From: Pseudomonas urmiensis
Lineage (GTDB): Bacteria; Pseudomonadota; Gammaproteobacteria; Pseudomonadales; Pseudomonadaceae
DNA length: 64,000 nt
Assembly (NCBI RefSeq): GCF_014268815.2
Contig: NZ_JABWRE020000001.1
Span: forward strand, 4,655,001 to 4,719,000
Direction: 5' to 3'
Shown here in pieces: positions 44,232 through 53,076 of the stretch. The notes beneath the pieces are model-generated. The model worked only from the letters and a program-made list of their open reading frames with translations. It had not been told where the DNA came from and made no database searches. Within the stretch, counting starts at the first letter, position 1, and each line of letters starts with the position of its first letter. The position numbers and the translations under genes were made by a program.

Positions 44232-46334
44232 ATGCGTGCTGCCTGCCGCCTTTCTCCTGTAACCCTCGGCCTGTCGCTGCTGTGCAGCGCAGGCGTTGCC
44301 CATGCTGCTACCACTACCCTGCCGGAGTTGTCGGTCACCGCCGACAGTGAACGCGAGCGTGATAACCCCCGGGTCAAAGAGGTGAGCACCGCGACCCGCA
44401 CCTCGACCCCGGTGCGTTACGTGCCGCAGGCGATCGACACCCTCAAGACGCAAAATGTGCTGGACTACGGCAGCAGTTCGCTGGGCAAGGCACTCGAAGG
44501 CATCCCCAACGTCAGCAGCAGCGCCGACACGCGCTTCGACAGCGTGCGAATCCGCGGCTTCGATAGCAGCAACGACTTCTATCTCGATGGCGTGCGCGAC
44601 GACAGCCAGTACATTCGCGACCTGCACAACATCGAGCGGGTCGATGTGCTCAAGGGTCCAGCGGCAGTGCTGTATGGCCGGGGCAGCCAGGGCGGTATCG
44701 TCAACCGGGTGAGCAAGGTGCCAGAACATGGCCGCCGCTCGAGCATTGAGGTCCAAGGCGGCAGCGAGGACCTGCGCAGCCTGTACGCCGACCTCAGCGC
44801 CGACCCTAGCGATAACATCAGCCTGCGCCTGAACCTGGGCAACCAGGACAACAACAGTTTCCGCGACGGTATCGACGGCAGCCGCCAGCTGTTCGCCCCC
44901 TCCATGAGCTGGCAGCTGAGCGAAGATCTCAACTGGCTGGTGCAGTACGAGTACAGCCGCTTCAACCGCACACCTGACCGCGGCATCCCGGGTGTCAATG
45001 GACGCCCGGCCGACGTTGGCCGCGACACCACCTATGGCGACACCCAGCGCGATTTCATCGACGACAAGAGCCAGTCGCTGCGCTCGCGCCTGAACTACCA
45101 GCTCAGCGACGCCTGGCAGCTGCGCCATACCCTGAGCCTGTTCCAGCTCGACAGTGGTTTCGACAACACCTACGTGACCGCCTACAACGCCAGCAACAAC
45201 ACCGTCACTCGCCAGCGTTGGCAGCAGGACCTGAAGACCCGCAACCTGTTCAACAACCTCGAGGCCGAAGGCAACTTCGCCACCTGGAGCCTGGAGCACA
45301 AGCTGCTGGTGGGCCTTGAGTTCGGTCATCAGCGCCGCGATCCTTTGCTGTACACCGCCGCAAAGCCTAAGGACGGCGGCACCCTGGTTCCGAGCCTGGA
45401 CCTGAACAACCCCGACCGTAACCTGCAACACAACGGCCGCATGGTGGTGTCGAGCAACAACCACAGCGTGGTCGACAGCCGCGGCCTGTACTTGCAGGAC
45501 CAGATCCGCCTGAACGATCAGTGGCAGATCCTCGCTGGCGTGCGCTTCGATCAGTTCGAGGTGGAGACGACCAACCAGATTCGCAACCTGAGCGAAAAAC
45601 AGGACAGCAACACCACCAGCCCCCGTCTGGGCGTGGTGTATTCGCCATGGCAAGACCATTCGTTCTATGCGTCCTGGAGCAAGACCTTCTCGCCGGTTGG
45701 CGGCGGGCTGATCGGCATCACCCCAGGTGCGCCTGGAAATGCCAACGACACCGGGCCAGAGCTCAGCCGGCAGAAGGAAATCGGCGTCAAGAGCGACTGG
45801 CTGGATGACCGCCTGACCACCACCCTCGCCATCTATGAACTGGAACTGTACAACCGCCGCACCCGCGACGCGAACAACCCAGAGCTGATTCAACTGAGCG
45901 GCCTGCAACGGTCGCGTGGTATCGAGCTGACCGCCACCGGCAATATCGTTGGCAACTGGTACGTGCGCGGCGGGATCGGTATCCAGGACGCGATCATCGT
46001 CGAGGACAACAACGGCCAGGAGGGCAACCGGATCAATGACGTGGCCAAGCGTAACGGCAGCCTGTTCATCACCTGGAAGCCAGAGTTGGGCTGGTACGCA
46101 GAAACCGGCCTGACCCTGGTGGGCGAGCGTTATGCCGATAACCAGAACACCACGGTGTTGCCGGGCTATGGCCGCTGGGATGCACTGGCAGGGTTCCGTA
46201 CACGCGACTGGGATGTGCGCGCGGCGTTGAACAATATTGCCGACAAGACCTACTACGCCTCGGCGACCAGTGCGGCGCAGATTCAGGTGGGCGATCCGCG
46301 CAGCCTGGTGGTGACCGGTACGTACAACTTCTAA
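44232..46334 (+). CDS. TonB-dependent siderophore receptor, Fiu/catecholate-like
   Basis: 700 residues, complete. Signal peptide ends near GVAHA-ATTTLP. A TonB box-like stretch (LPELSVTAD) precedes the plug (VRYVPQAIDTLKTQNVLDYG, IRGFDSSNDFYLDGVRDDSQYIRDLHNIERVDVLKGP, LYGRGSQGGIVNRVSK). The barrel shows SWSKTFSPVGG and SRQKEIGVKSDWLDDRLTTTLAIYELELYNR and ends in YNF. The plug sequence resembles receptors for catecholate compounds (Fiu, PiuA) more than hydroxamate ones; the ligand is not proven. It lacks an STN domain. Two terminators follow. Confidence 0.92.
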   Translation: MRAACRLSPVTLGLSLLCSAGVAHAATTTLPELSVTADSERERDNPRVKEVSTATRTSTPVRYVPQAIDTLKTQNVLDYGSSSLGKALEGIPNVSSSADTRFDSVRIRGFDSSNDFYLDGVRDDSQYIRDLHNIERVDVLKGPAAVLYGRGSQGGIVNRVSKVPEHGRRSSIEVQGGSEDLRSLYADLSADPSDNISLRLNLGNQDNNSFRDGIDGSRQLFAPSMSWQLSEDLNWLVQYEYSRFNRTPDRGIPGVNGRPADVGRDTTYGDTQRDFIDDKSQSLRSRLNYQLSDAWQLRHTLSLFQLDSGFDNTYVTAYNASNNTVTRQRWQQDLKTRNLFNNLEAEGNFATWSLEHKLLVGLEFGHQRRDPLLYTAAKPKDGGTLVPSLDLNNPDRNLQHNGRMVVSSNNHSVVDSRGLYLQDQIRLNDQWQILAGVRFDQFEVETTNQIRNLSEKQDSNTTSPRLGVVYSPWQDHSFYASWSKTFSPVGGGLIGITPGAPGNANDTGPELSRQKEIGVKSDWLDDRLTTTLAIYELELYNRRTRDANNPELIQLSGLQRSRGIELTATGNIVGNWYVRGGIGIQDAIIVEDNNGQEGNRINDVAKRNGSLFITWKPELGWYAETGLTLVGERYADNQNTTVLPGYGRWDALAGFRTRDWDVRAALNNIADKTYYASATSAAQIQVGDPRSLVVTGTYNF

Positions 46335-46389
46335 ATTTGCAGGGTGCTTACCGGCCGCTACTGTTCACTGTTAGACCTGTTTCGTCTGT

Positions 46390-46414
46390 TTTGGGGCCGC
46401 TTTGCGGCCCCAAA
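46390..46414 (+). terminator. Terminator of the TonB receptor gene
   Basis: TTTGGGGCCGC-TTT-GCGGCCCCAAA, a perfect 11-base stem 55 bases after the stop codon. The run behind it is CTCTCA, so efficiency may rely on the stable stem. Confidence 0.7.
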
Positions 46415-46469
46415 CTCTCAAGTGAACAGCACTCCTGTAGGCACGGCCGTGCAACTGACACCCACAAAC

Positions 46470-46503
46470 AAAAACGCCACCGCATGATCGCGGTGGCGTT
46501 TTT
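46470..46503. terminator. Bidirectional terminator
   Basis: AAAAACGCCACCGC-ATGATC-GCGGTGGCGTTTTT, a perfect stem with A-run and T-run, able to stop transcription from the receptor gene and from the convergent small gene at 46528. Confidence 0.92.
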
Positions 46504-46527
46504 CATTCATCCGTAAGTACTACCCGG

Positions 46528-46725
46528 TCAATGCCAGACAGCCATCAGAGCCTCAAGCTCTGCTTCACTGATCAAGCCTTGCGGATAGCGCCCATCCAGC
46601 AGACGTCGCGGGTCGGTCGTCCTGACCCGTTTGCTTCCATGGTGTCTCAACCACTGCGTCAATATTTTGAGCGATTCGTGATTCACTGCCGATGGGGGCA
46701 AAGCCGACTCACTTGCTGCATTCAT
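46528..46725 (-). CDS. Small conserved-looking hypothetical protein
   Basis: 65 residues (MNAASESALPPSAVNHESL at the start, RRLLDGRYPQGLISEAELEALMAVWH at the end). No family is recognised. The amphipathic C-terminal helix and the terminator placed 25 bases beyond its stop support a real gene; it is short, so coding status is not certain. No signal peptide or membrane segment is seen. Confidence 0.6.
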   Translation of the reverse strand: MNAASESALPPSAVNHESLKILTQWLRHHGSKRVRTTDPRRLLDGRYPQGLISEAELEALMAVWH

Positions 46726-46865
46726 CTCTACACAAACTCCCTGGGCCCGTGAGCGGCTAACTTACGTGGGTTTTGTTACAGATCGGAGTAGTCCTATCTG
46801 TTTGAAACACAATGGAAAACAATACAAAACGTATGCCATTCCCGGCGCCAGCCGTCGCACCAACA

Positions 46866-46894
46866 AAAAGGCCCGTCATCGAGACGGGCCTTTT
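46866..46894 (-). terminator. Terminator of the agmatine deiminase gene
   Basis: AAAAGGCCCGTC-ATCGA-GACGGGCCTTTT, a perfect 12-base stem, 15 bases beyond the stop of the minus-strand gene. A/T runs on both sides make it bidirectional. Confidence 0.9.
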
Positions 46895-46908
46895 CATTTG
46901 CCAGGAGG

Positions 46909-48015
46909 TTAGCGCTTGATCGGCGCCGGTTGCTGCTGGGTCAGGCAGTGGATATTGCCACCGCCCAGGAGCAACTCACGACCCGGGATCATCACCACTT
47001 CATGATTAGGGAAGACCTTGGCCAGAATCGCTCTAGCTTCAGCATCTGCCGGATCGTCGAAGCTCGGCGCGATGATCCCGCCATTGACGATCAGGAAGTT
47101 CACATAGGAGCCAGCCAGGCGCACCGATGGATCACGCTCCTGGCTGCCGGCGACCTGATCGACCCCGGCGCACTCTTCTTGCGTCGCGAACAGTGGTCCA
47201 GGAATGGGCATCTTGTGCACCACGAACTCGCGCCCTTTGGCATCACGGGTGTTTTTCAGCACCTCGAAGGCCGCGTGGCAGCGGGCGTAGTTGGGGTCGT
47301 TGGAATCATCGGTCCAGGCCAGTAACACTTCACCTGGGGCGACGTAACAGCAGAAGTTGTCGACGTGGCCGTCAGTCTCATCGTTGTACAAGCCATCTGG
47401 CAGCCAGACGATGGTATCGACCGCCAACTGCTCGCGCAGGATCTGCTCGATCTGCTCGCGGTCCAGGTGTGGATTGCGGTTGCGATTGAGCAGGCATTCC
47501 TCGGTGGTGATCAGGGTGCCTTCACCGTCGACGTGGATCGAGCCGCCTTCGAGCACGAAACCTTCGGTCTGATAGCGCTGGCAGCGCTCCATTTCCAGCA
47601 CCTTGGCGGCCAGCTCTTCATCGCGGTTCCACGGCGCGTAGAGGCCGCCGTCGAAGCCGCCCCAGGCGTTGAAGCCCCAATCCACACCGCGCACTTCGCC
47701 GTGGTCATTGATGACGAAGGTTGGGCCGGTGTCGCGCACCCAGGCATCGTCGTTGCTGATTTCCACCACACGTATGTTCGGCACGTCGAGCTGGCGCCGA
47801 GCGTTCTCGTATTGGCCGGCGGAAACGCCGACGGTCACCGGCTCGAAGCGGGCAATGGCCTTGGCCAGGGTGACATGCGCAGCCTGTGCTGGCTTGCCGC
47901 CCAGGCGCCAGTTGTCAGGGCGCTCCGGCCAGACCATCCAGACCTGGGTCTGCGGCGCCCATTCGGCTGGCATGTGGAAGCCGTCGGCACGCGGGGTCGA
48001 ATTGAGGGTTTTCAT
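46909..48015 (-). CDS. aguA: Agmatine deiminase
   Basis: 368 residues, the normal length for bacterial AguA. It hydrolyses agmatine to N-carbamoylputrescine and ammonia in the arginine decarboxylase route to putrescine. Family marks are [63 protein letters not shown] and the catalytic Cys357 in [24 protein letters not shown] precedes the ATG. The carbamoylputrescine amidase gene aguB is not next to it in this window. Confidence 0.96.
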   Translation of the reverse strand: MKTLNSTPRADGFHMPAEWAPQTQVWMVWPERPDNWRLGGKPAQAAHVTLAKAIARFEPVTVGVSAGQYENARRQLDVPNIRVVEISNDDAWVRDTGPTFVINDHGEVRGVDWGFNAWGGFDGGLYAPWNRDEELAAKVLEMERCQRYQTEGFVLEGGSIHVDGEGTLITTEECLLNRNRNPHLDREQIEQILREQLAVDTIVWLPDGLYNDETDGHVDNFCCYVAPGEVLLAWTDDSNDPNYARCHAAFEVLKNTRDAKGREFVVHKMPIPGPLFATQEECAGVDQVAGSQERDPSVRLAGSYVNFLIVNGGIIAPSFDDPADAEARAILAKVFPNHEVVMIPGRELLLGGGNIHCLTQQQPAPIKR

Positions 48016-48089
48016 CAGTAACCTCTGGAAAAACTGTCGGAGGGTCTGGGTCGCGCTGCGGCCCGAGGGTCAATGACCCGCATTTATAT

Positions 48090-48103
48090 CCGATAAATAT
48101 CGG
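48090..48103. promoter_or_regulatory. Palindrome upstream of aguA, possible operator
   Basis: CCGATA-AA-TATCGG, a perfect 14-base dyad 75 bases upstream of the aguA start in an AT-rich stretch that must hold its promoter. The binding protein is unknown. Confidence 0.4.
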
Positions 48104-48141
48104 CTTTAAAAGCGATCAAAGAGACCGTTTAGATATAAAAA

Positions 48142-48177
48142 GCTCGATCAAATCGATATGAATCGATTTGATCGAGC
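48142..48177 (-). terminator. Terminator with 16-base perfect stem
   Basis: GCTCGATCAAATCGAT (48142-48157), loop ATGA, ATCGATTTGATCGAGC (48162-48177). Read on the minus strand it is followed by TTTTTATAT, so it ends the large kinase/PLP-enzyme gene whose stop is 14 bases before it. The stem is unusually long and not GC-rich, so a second role as a protein site is possible. Confidence 0.8.
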
Positions 48178-48190
48178 CATTCGCCCGCTG

Positions 48191-51091
48191 TTAGAGACCT
48201 TCAGCCAAGATCCTATCCACGCAATCGACGAAGTAATCCACACTGGCCCGCGTGGTGCACATCGGCGGCTTGATCTTGAGGATGTTCAAGTAATCGCCGG
48301 TTGGCTGCATGAAGATGCCCAGATCGCGCAGGCGATTGCACAGGGTCATGGTCTCTTCACTGGCCGGTTCCAGGGTGTCGCTATCGCGTACCAGTTCCAA
48401 CCCCAGGTAGAAACCCGAACCATGGGCGGCGCCGGCCAGCGGATGTTTATCGACCAAAGCCTGCAGACGCGCCTTGAAGTAGGCGCCGACCTCACGGGTG
48501 TTCTGCCACAGGCCCTCGTCGTGCATCACGTCCAGCACTGCCAGGCCGATCCGGCAACTGACGGGGCTGCCGCCTGCGGAGGAGAAGAAGTAGCCCTCGG
48601 CTTCCAGCGCCTCGGCGATTTCACGGCGAGTGATCACCGCGCCCAGCGGCTGGCCGTTGCCCATGCCCTTGGCCATGGTGATGATGTCCGGGACCACGCC
48701 CTGCTCCTCGAAACCCCAGAAGTACTCGCCCAAGCGGCCGTAGCCGACCTGTACCTCATCGGCGATGCACACCCCGCCCCGGGCGCGCACCTTGGCGTAG
48801 GCATCGCGCAGATAGCCTGCCGGCAGCGAAATACCCCCGGCGTTGCCGTACACCGGCTCGCAGATCATGCCGGCCAGCTGGCGCCCGCGCGCGTCGAGGT
48901 CGGCAAGTTTGGCGTCGACGTCACGCAGGTAGTCGCCAGCGCTGTCCGGCCCGCGATAACGGCCACGGAAGGTGTTCGGCGCCTCGACCGGGTGGACCCA
49001 ATCCGGCCGGGTTTCCAGCGCTTGCGGGTTATCGGCGATGGAGGTGGAAATAGCATCGGTGGCCACCGACCAGCCGTGATAGGCCTCCAGCACGCTGAGC
49101 AGGTCGCGCCCGCCGCTGTAGGCCCAGGCCAGGCGAATTGCCAGGTCGTTGGCCTCGGTGCCGCTGTTGACCAGAAACACCCGGTCAAAGCCAGGTGGCG
49201 CCATGGCCAGCAGGCGCTCGGAGAACTCGGCGATGGCCGCGTAGTGAAAGCGCGAGTTGGTATTGAGCAGCGACCACTGGCGCGCCGACTCTGCGGCCAT
49301 GCGTGGGTGACCATGGCCGAGCACCGCCACGTTATTGAGCATGTCCAGGTACGAGCGGCCATGCATGTCGATCAGGTAGTTGCGCCAGCCCCGCTCGATA
49401 TGCGGCGGCTGGGCATAGTAGTGCTTCTGCGAGCGAGCAAAGCTGGCGTCGCGACGGGCCAGCAGCGCTTGGGCGTCGGGCAATGGCTCGGCATCGCAGG
49501 CAAAGCCGAGCAAAGGCTGCGGCGACGGGCACAGGGCCAACCAGGCGGCGGCTGCGGACGGCTTGGCGAAGAACGGCGGCTGCAGCGCATGGTCGCGACA
49601 CAGCTGCACACTCAAAAAGCCACAAGCCGTACCCAGCGTCTGCCCCTGGGTCACAGCCTGACCATCGGCCGGGGTGTCTTCCAGGCCCTTGAGCCACAGA
49701 CTCCAATCGGCCGTGCGCAAGCGTCCACGACCCTCGCCAGTGCGCTGCCAGATGCCGTCCTGCGGGGCTTGCACCACACTGCCAGCTGGCACTTTCAACT
49801 CCACGCCGAGTGCGCAGGTGGCGGGCTCGTCCGGCCGATCGATATGGGTCTGCGACAAGCGATACTGGCCATGCAGGCTGCATGCAGCGCCGAGCTGCGC
49901 GGCCAGTACGGCCTGGTCAAAGCCGGCATGCTCCCAGTTACCCGCCTCGCAATGCGGGCTGAGCACGCCAAGATCGACCCTGGTCACCGCCTGACCTGCC
50001 AGCTCCGGCAGCAAAGGCGCGCAGCCAGATAGCTGCACGGGCGGCAACTGGCGACCGGCGGCTTGCACAATCGCCGCTTCCATCAGCGCCGCGGGCACAG
50101 CATTGGCGGTGTCGAAGATTTGCCATTCATGGGCGATGTTGTCGCGGGTGTACTGGTTGTCCGGATCGACCGCCAACTGCTGTTCACTGCTCAGCACCAA
50201 CACCGCGGCGCGCATCCGTACCAGAGGCCAGAGGGCACGCAACTCTGCATCACTGAGCGGATTGACCGCCTGATAAGCGCTGACCGCTGGCAGGATGCGC
50301 AGCGGATCGCCCTCGGCATGGTGCAGCAACGCCGCACAGGTCACCGATAGATCGGCAATGCGCCAGGTACGCAGCAGGTCGCCGAAATCGATCACTCCTT
50401 GCAACTGCCATTGGCGCTGGGCGTCGCGGCTCCAGACCACGTTGTCGTCGGTGATATCCAGATGCACGGCCTGGGTCGGCAGTTGATCGACCAGGGTTGC
50501 CAAGGTTTGCCCGGCTTCACTCGCCACCCGTGCGACCTGCTCGCGGCGGGTTTCATCACGCAACACTGGCAGCAGATGCGCGATCAGTGCCTGGGCATGG
50601 CGCGGGTCCCACTGCAAGGTGCGCTCAAGCCCCGGATGGTCGAAGTCGGCCAGGGCCTGGTCGACCCGGGCACAGAGTGCGCCGAGCTCGGCCATCAGCC
50701 TGGCTGGCAGGTGCTTGAGGCGGGTCAACGGCTGGCCTTCGATGTAGTCGAGCAGGCGCACGCGCAGCGGTTGGCCTTCGCTGTCCAGCGCCAGCAAGGC
50801 TGAACCATTGCGCGCGGGACGCACCACCGGCACCGGCAAGCCCTGCTCACCCAGGTAGGCCAGGGCGGCATGCTGGGCCTGCAACTCGACCTCGGCATAA
50901 CTGCCATGGCACACCTTGAGCACGTAGCGTGCGTGACCGCTGTCGACGCGGAAATTCAGGTCCTGCTGGCTACCCAATGATTGCAGGCTGCCCTCAAGGT
51001 CGTAGTGCGCCCTCAGCAAGGCATGCGCCTGGGCTTCGCTCAGCGAAGGACTGGGCTGGCTGGAACGTTGAATCAGGGTGCTGAGGGGCAT
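48191..51091 (-). CDS. Fusion of APH-type kinase, M23-like domain and class III PLP enzyme
   Basis: 966 residues from the ATG at 51091 (GAGGT nine bases upstream). The N-terminal third is an aminoglycoside-phosphotransferase/homoserine-kinase-like domain (LKVCHG, AVHLDITDDNVVW as catalytic loop, GVIDFGDLL as metal-binding loop). The middle (about 400-520) resembles a degenerate M23 metallopeptidase fold (GVELKVPAGSVVQAPQDGIW). The C-terminal 430 residues are class III aminotransferase-like: YLDMLNNVAVLGHGHP, LVNSGTEANDLAIRLA, CIADEVQVGYGR and PLP Lys808 in MAKGMGNGQPLG. Kinase plus class III lyase fusions act on ethanolamine phosphate or phosphohydroxylysine in known cases, so a kinase/phospho-lyase role is plausible but unproven. 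Confidence 0.88.
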   Translation of the reverse strand: MPLSTLIQRSSQPSPSLSEAQAHALLRAHYDLEGSLQSLGSQQDLNFRVDSGHARYVLKVCHGSYAEVELQAQHAALAYLGEQGLPVPVVRPARNGSALLALDSEGQPLRVRLLDYIEGQPLTRLKHLPARLMAELGALCARVDQALADFDHPGLERTLQWDPRHAQALIAHLLPVLRDETRREQVARVASEAGQTLATLVDQLPTQAVHLDITDDNVVWSRDAQRQWQLQGVIDFGDLLRTWRIADLSVTCAALLHHAEGDPLRILPAVSAYQAVNPLSDAELRALWPLVRMRAAVLVLSSEQQLAVDPDNQYTRDNIAHEWQIFDTANAVPAALMEAAIVQAAGRQLPPVQLSGCAPLLPELAGQAVTRVDLGVLSPHCEAGNWEHAGFDQAVLAAQLGAACSLHGQYRLSQTHIDRPDEPATCALGVELKVPAGSVVQAPQDGIWQRTGEGRGRLRTADWSLWLKGLEDTPADGQAVTQGQTLGTACGFLSVQLCRDHALQPPFFAKPSAAAAWLALCPSPQPLLGFACDAEPLPDAQALLARRDASFARSQKHYYAQPPHIERGWRNYLIDMHGRSYLDMLNNVAVLGHGHPRMAAESARQWSLLNTNSRFHYAAIAEFSERLLAMAPPGFDRVFLVNSGTEANDLAIRLAWAYSGGRDLLSVLEAYHGWSVATDAISTSIADNPQALETRPDWVHPVEAPNTFRGRYRGPDSAGDYLRDVDAKLADLDARGRQLAGMICEPVYGNAGGISLPAGYLRDAYAKVRARGGVCIADEVQVGYGRLGEYFWGFEEQGVVPDIITMAKGMGNGQPLGAVITRREIAEALEAEGYFFSSAGGSPVSCRIGLAVLDVMHDEGLWQNTREVGAYFKARLQALVDKHPLAGAAHGSGFYLGLELVRDSDTLEPASEETMTLCNRLRDLGIFMQPTGDYLNILKIKPPMCTTRASVDYFVDCVDRILAEGL

Positions 51092-51121
51092 GTGCAAGTG
51101 ACCTCGGTTTTTTTGTCGCTT

Positions 51122-51146
51122 ATATCGCCACTGCTGCGGGCGATAT
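51122..51146. promoter_or_regulatory. Inverted repeat upstream of the kinase/PLP-enzyme gene
   Basis: ATATCGCC-N9-GGCGATAT, perfect 8-base arms with centres 17 bases apart, 31 bases before the start codon of the fusion gene and inside the 170-base divergent gap with the sensor kinase gene. No sigma-54 (-24/-12) element was recognised around it. Confidence 0.5.
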
Positions 51147-51261
51147 TCAAGAGGCGTGTGCGTAAAGACGACGGAGCACCTGAACCCGCACAATCCGCGA
51201 GCGCCCAAGGAAGGCCCCAAGTAGCGCATAATTGCCGCAGACTCTTCTGGCATGACTGGCG

Positions 51262-53076
51262 ATGATGCAGATTTCCACCCCACCTCGACGCCCCCGCTGG
51301 CGCAGCCTGGCGATACTTGCCGTGTGCCTGGCACCGCTGCTCTGGCCGCTGCATCACCTGGCCGAGCGCTACTACCAGGACGAACTGGCCTCGCAGAATC
51401 GTCAGACCCTCGACCTCTACGTGGCCAACCTGCTAGGCACCCTGCACCGCTACGAGACCTTGCCGCAGATCCTCGGCGACCTGCCGGCGCTGCGCCAGGT
51501 GCTGGCCGATCCGTTCAAGCTGGAGGCGGTGACCAACGCCAACCGCCTGCTCAAGGGCATCACCCAGCAGACCGGCGCCGAGGTGATGTACCTGATGGAC
51601 GTCAGCGGCAACACCCTGGCCGCCTCCAACTGGGACAAGCACGACAGCTTCCTGGGGCGTAATTTCGCCTTCCGTCCGTACTTCATCGAAGCGATGGAGG
51701 GCCGCCTGGGGCGCTTCTTCGGCCAGGGCACGACCTCGGCCAAGCGTGGCTACTTCTTCGCAGCCGCCGTGCATGATCGCGACAAGGTGATCGGCGTGCT
51801 GGTGGTGAAAGTCGACCTGGACCACACCGAAACGCTGTGGGGGCGCACCCCCGAACAACTGTTGCTGACCGACCAGAACGGCGTGGTGGTACTGACCTCG
51901 CGCCCCGACTGGCGCTTCCGTGCCACCCGCGCCCTGACCGAAGCCGAACGGGCCGCCATGCTCGCCATCCAGCCTTATCCGACCCAGGCCCCACAGCCGC
52001 TGAACCTCAACCCGGATGCCTGGCTGATCCAGACCCGCGACATCAAGGAAACCGGTTGGCAGGTGAGCATCCTCGCGCCTCACATCCTCATCGATCGCTC
52101 GGTGCAGACGGTCATGGCCATCGGTGGCGGCGCGTTGTTGGTACTGATTCTGCTGACGGGCCTGGTGATGCAGCGGCGGCGCCACTACATCGACCGCATC
52201 GACTTCGAAGCCCGGGGCCGCCAGCAATTGGAAAAGCGCGTGGCCGAGCGTACGGCCGACCTTGAAGGGCTCAATACCCGGCTCAAGAGCGCCGTGCTGG
52301 AACGCGAAAATGCCCAGCAGGAGCTGGTGCGCGCCCAGGACGAACTGGTCCAGGCGGGCAAGCTGTCGGTGCTCGGCACCATGTCGGCAAGCATCAGTCA
52401 CGAGCTCAACCAGCCGCTGGCGGCGATCCGCAGCTATGCCGAAAACGCGGAGATCCTGCTTGACCACGAGCGCACCGAGGATGCTCGCGGCAACCTCAAG
52501 CTGATCGGCGAGCTGACCGGACGCATGGCCTCGATCATCGCCCACCTACGCGCCTTCGCCCGCCGCGATCGCCATGCCCCCGAGAGCGTGGCCTTGCAGC
52601 CAGCCCTGGATGACGCCCTGGCCCTGCTGGCCAAGCGTCGCAGAGCGATGGCGGTGGAACTGATCCGCGACTTGCCCGATGCGCCGTTGTGGGTCCAGGC
52701 CGGCGAAACCCGCCTGCGCCAGGTGCTCGGCAACCTGCTGGCCAACGCCCTCGACGCGCTCACCGAAAAAGCCAACCCGCGCCGGCTGTGGCTGAGTGCC
52801 GAGCGGCGCGATGAGTACGTCTACCTGTACATTCGCGACAATGGCCCTGGCTTTACCCGCCAAGCCCTGGAGCACGCCAAAGAGCCGTTCTTCACCACCA
52901 AGACCCGTACCCAGGGCTTGGGCCTGGGGCTGGCCATCTGCGAAAGCCTGATGCGCACCCTGGGCGGCGAACTGCTGCTCGGCAACCACCCGGAAGGTGG
53001 CGCCCTGCTCACATTGCAGATGCGCGTCGCCAAGCCCGGCGCGACCTTGCCCACTTCGGAGGACCCCTCGGCATGA
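51262..53076 (+). CDS. DctB-type sensor histidine kinase
   Basis: 604 residues. Two TM helices (about 16-34 and 283-305) enclose a periplasmic double-PAS/dCache sensor with the DctB-like blocks ANRLLKGITQQTGAEVMYLMD, GNTLAASNWDKHDSFLGRNFAFRPYF and GYFFAAAVHDRDKVIGVLVVKV. A coiled linker leads to the H box (SASISHELNQPLAAIRSYAENAE), N box (NLLANALDAL), G1 (RDNGPGF) and G2 (GLGLGLAICESL). No dicarboxylate transporter lies nearby, so it is named by family only; the divergent PLP-enzyme gene suggests an amino compound as signal. The regulator gene overlaps its stop (ATGA). Confidence 0.92.
   Translation: MMQISTPPRRPRWRSLAILAVCLAPLLWPLHHLAERYYQDELASQNRQTLDLYVANLLGTLHRYETLPQILGDLPALRQVLADPFKLEAVTNANRLLKGITQQTGAEVMYLMDVSGNTLAASNWDKHDSFLGRNFAFRPYFIEAMEGRLGRFFGQGTTSAKRGYFFAAAVHDRDKVIGVLVVKVDLDHTETLWGRTPEQLLLTDQNGVVVLTSRPDWRFRATRALTEAERAAMLAIQPYPTQAPQPLNLNPDAWLIQTRDIKETGWQVSILAPHILIDRSVQTVMAIGGGALLVLILLTGLVMQRRRHYIDRIDFEARGRQQLEKRVAERTADLEGLNTRLKSAVLERENAQQELVRAQDELVQAGKLSVLGTMSASISHELNQPLAAIRSYAENAEILLDHERTEDARGNLKLIGELTGRMASIIAHLRAFARRDRHAPESVALQPALDDALALLAKRRRAMAVELIRDLPDAPLWVQAGETRLRQVLGNLLANALDALTEKANPRRLWLSAERRDEYVYLYIRDNGPGFTRQALEHAKEPFFTTKTRTQGLGLGLAICESLMRTLGGELLLGNHPEGGALLTLQMRVAKPGATLPTSEDPSA

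Noticed and set aside
48158..50032. Plus-strand frame of 624 codons opposite the kinase/PLP-enzyme gene
   Set aside because: Shadow of the real gene; it would start inside the terminator stem and its translation has no family resemblance.
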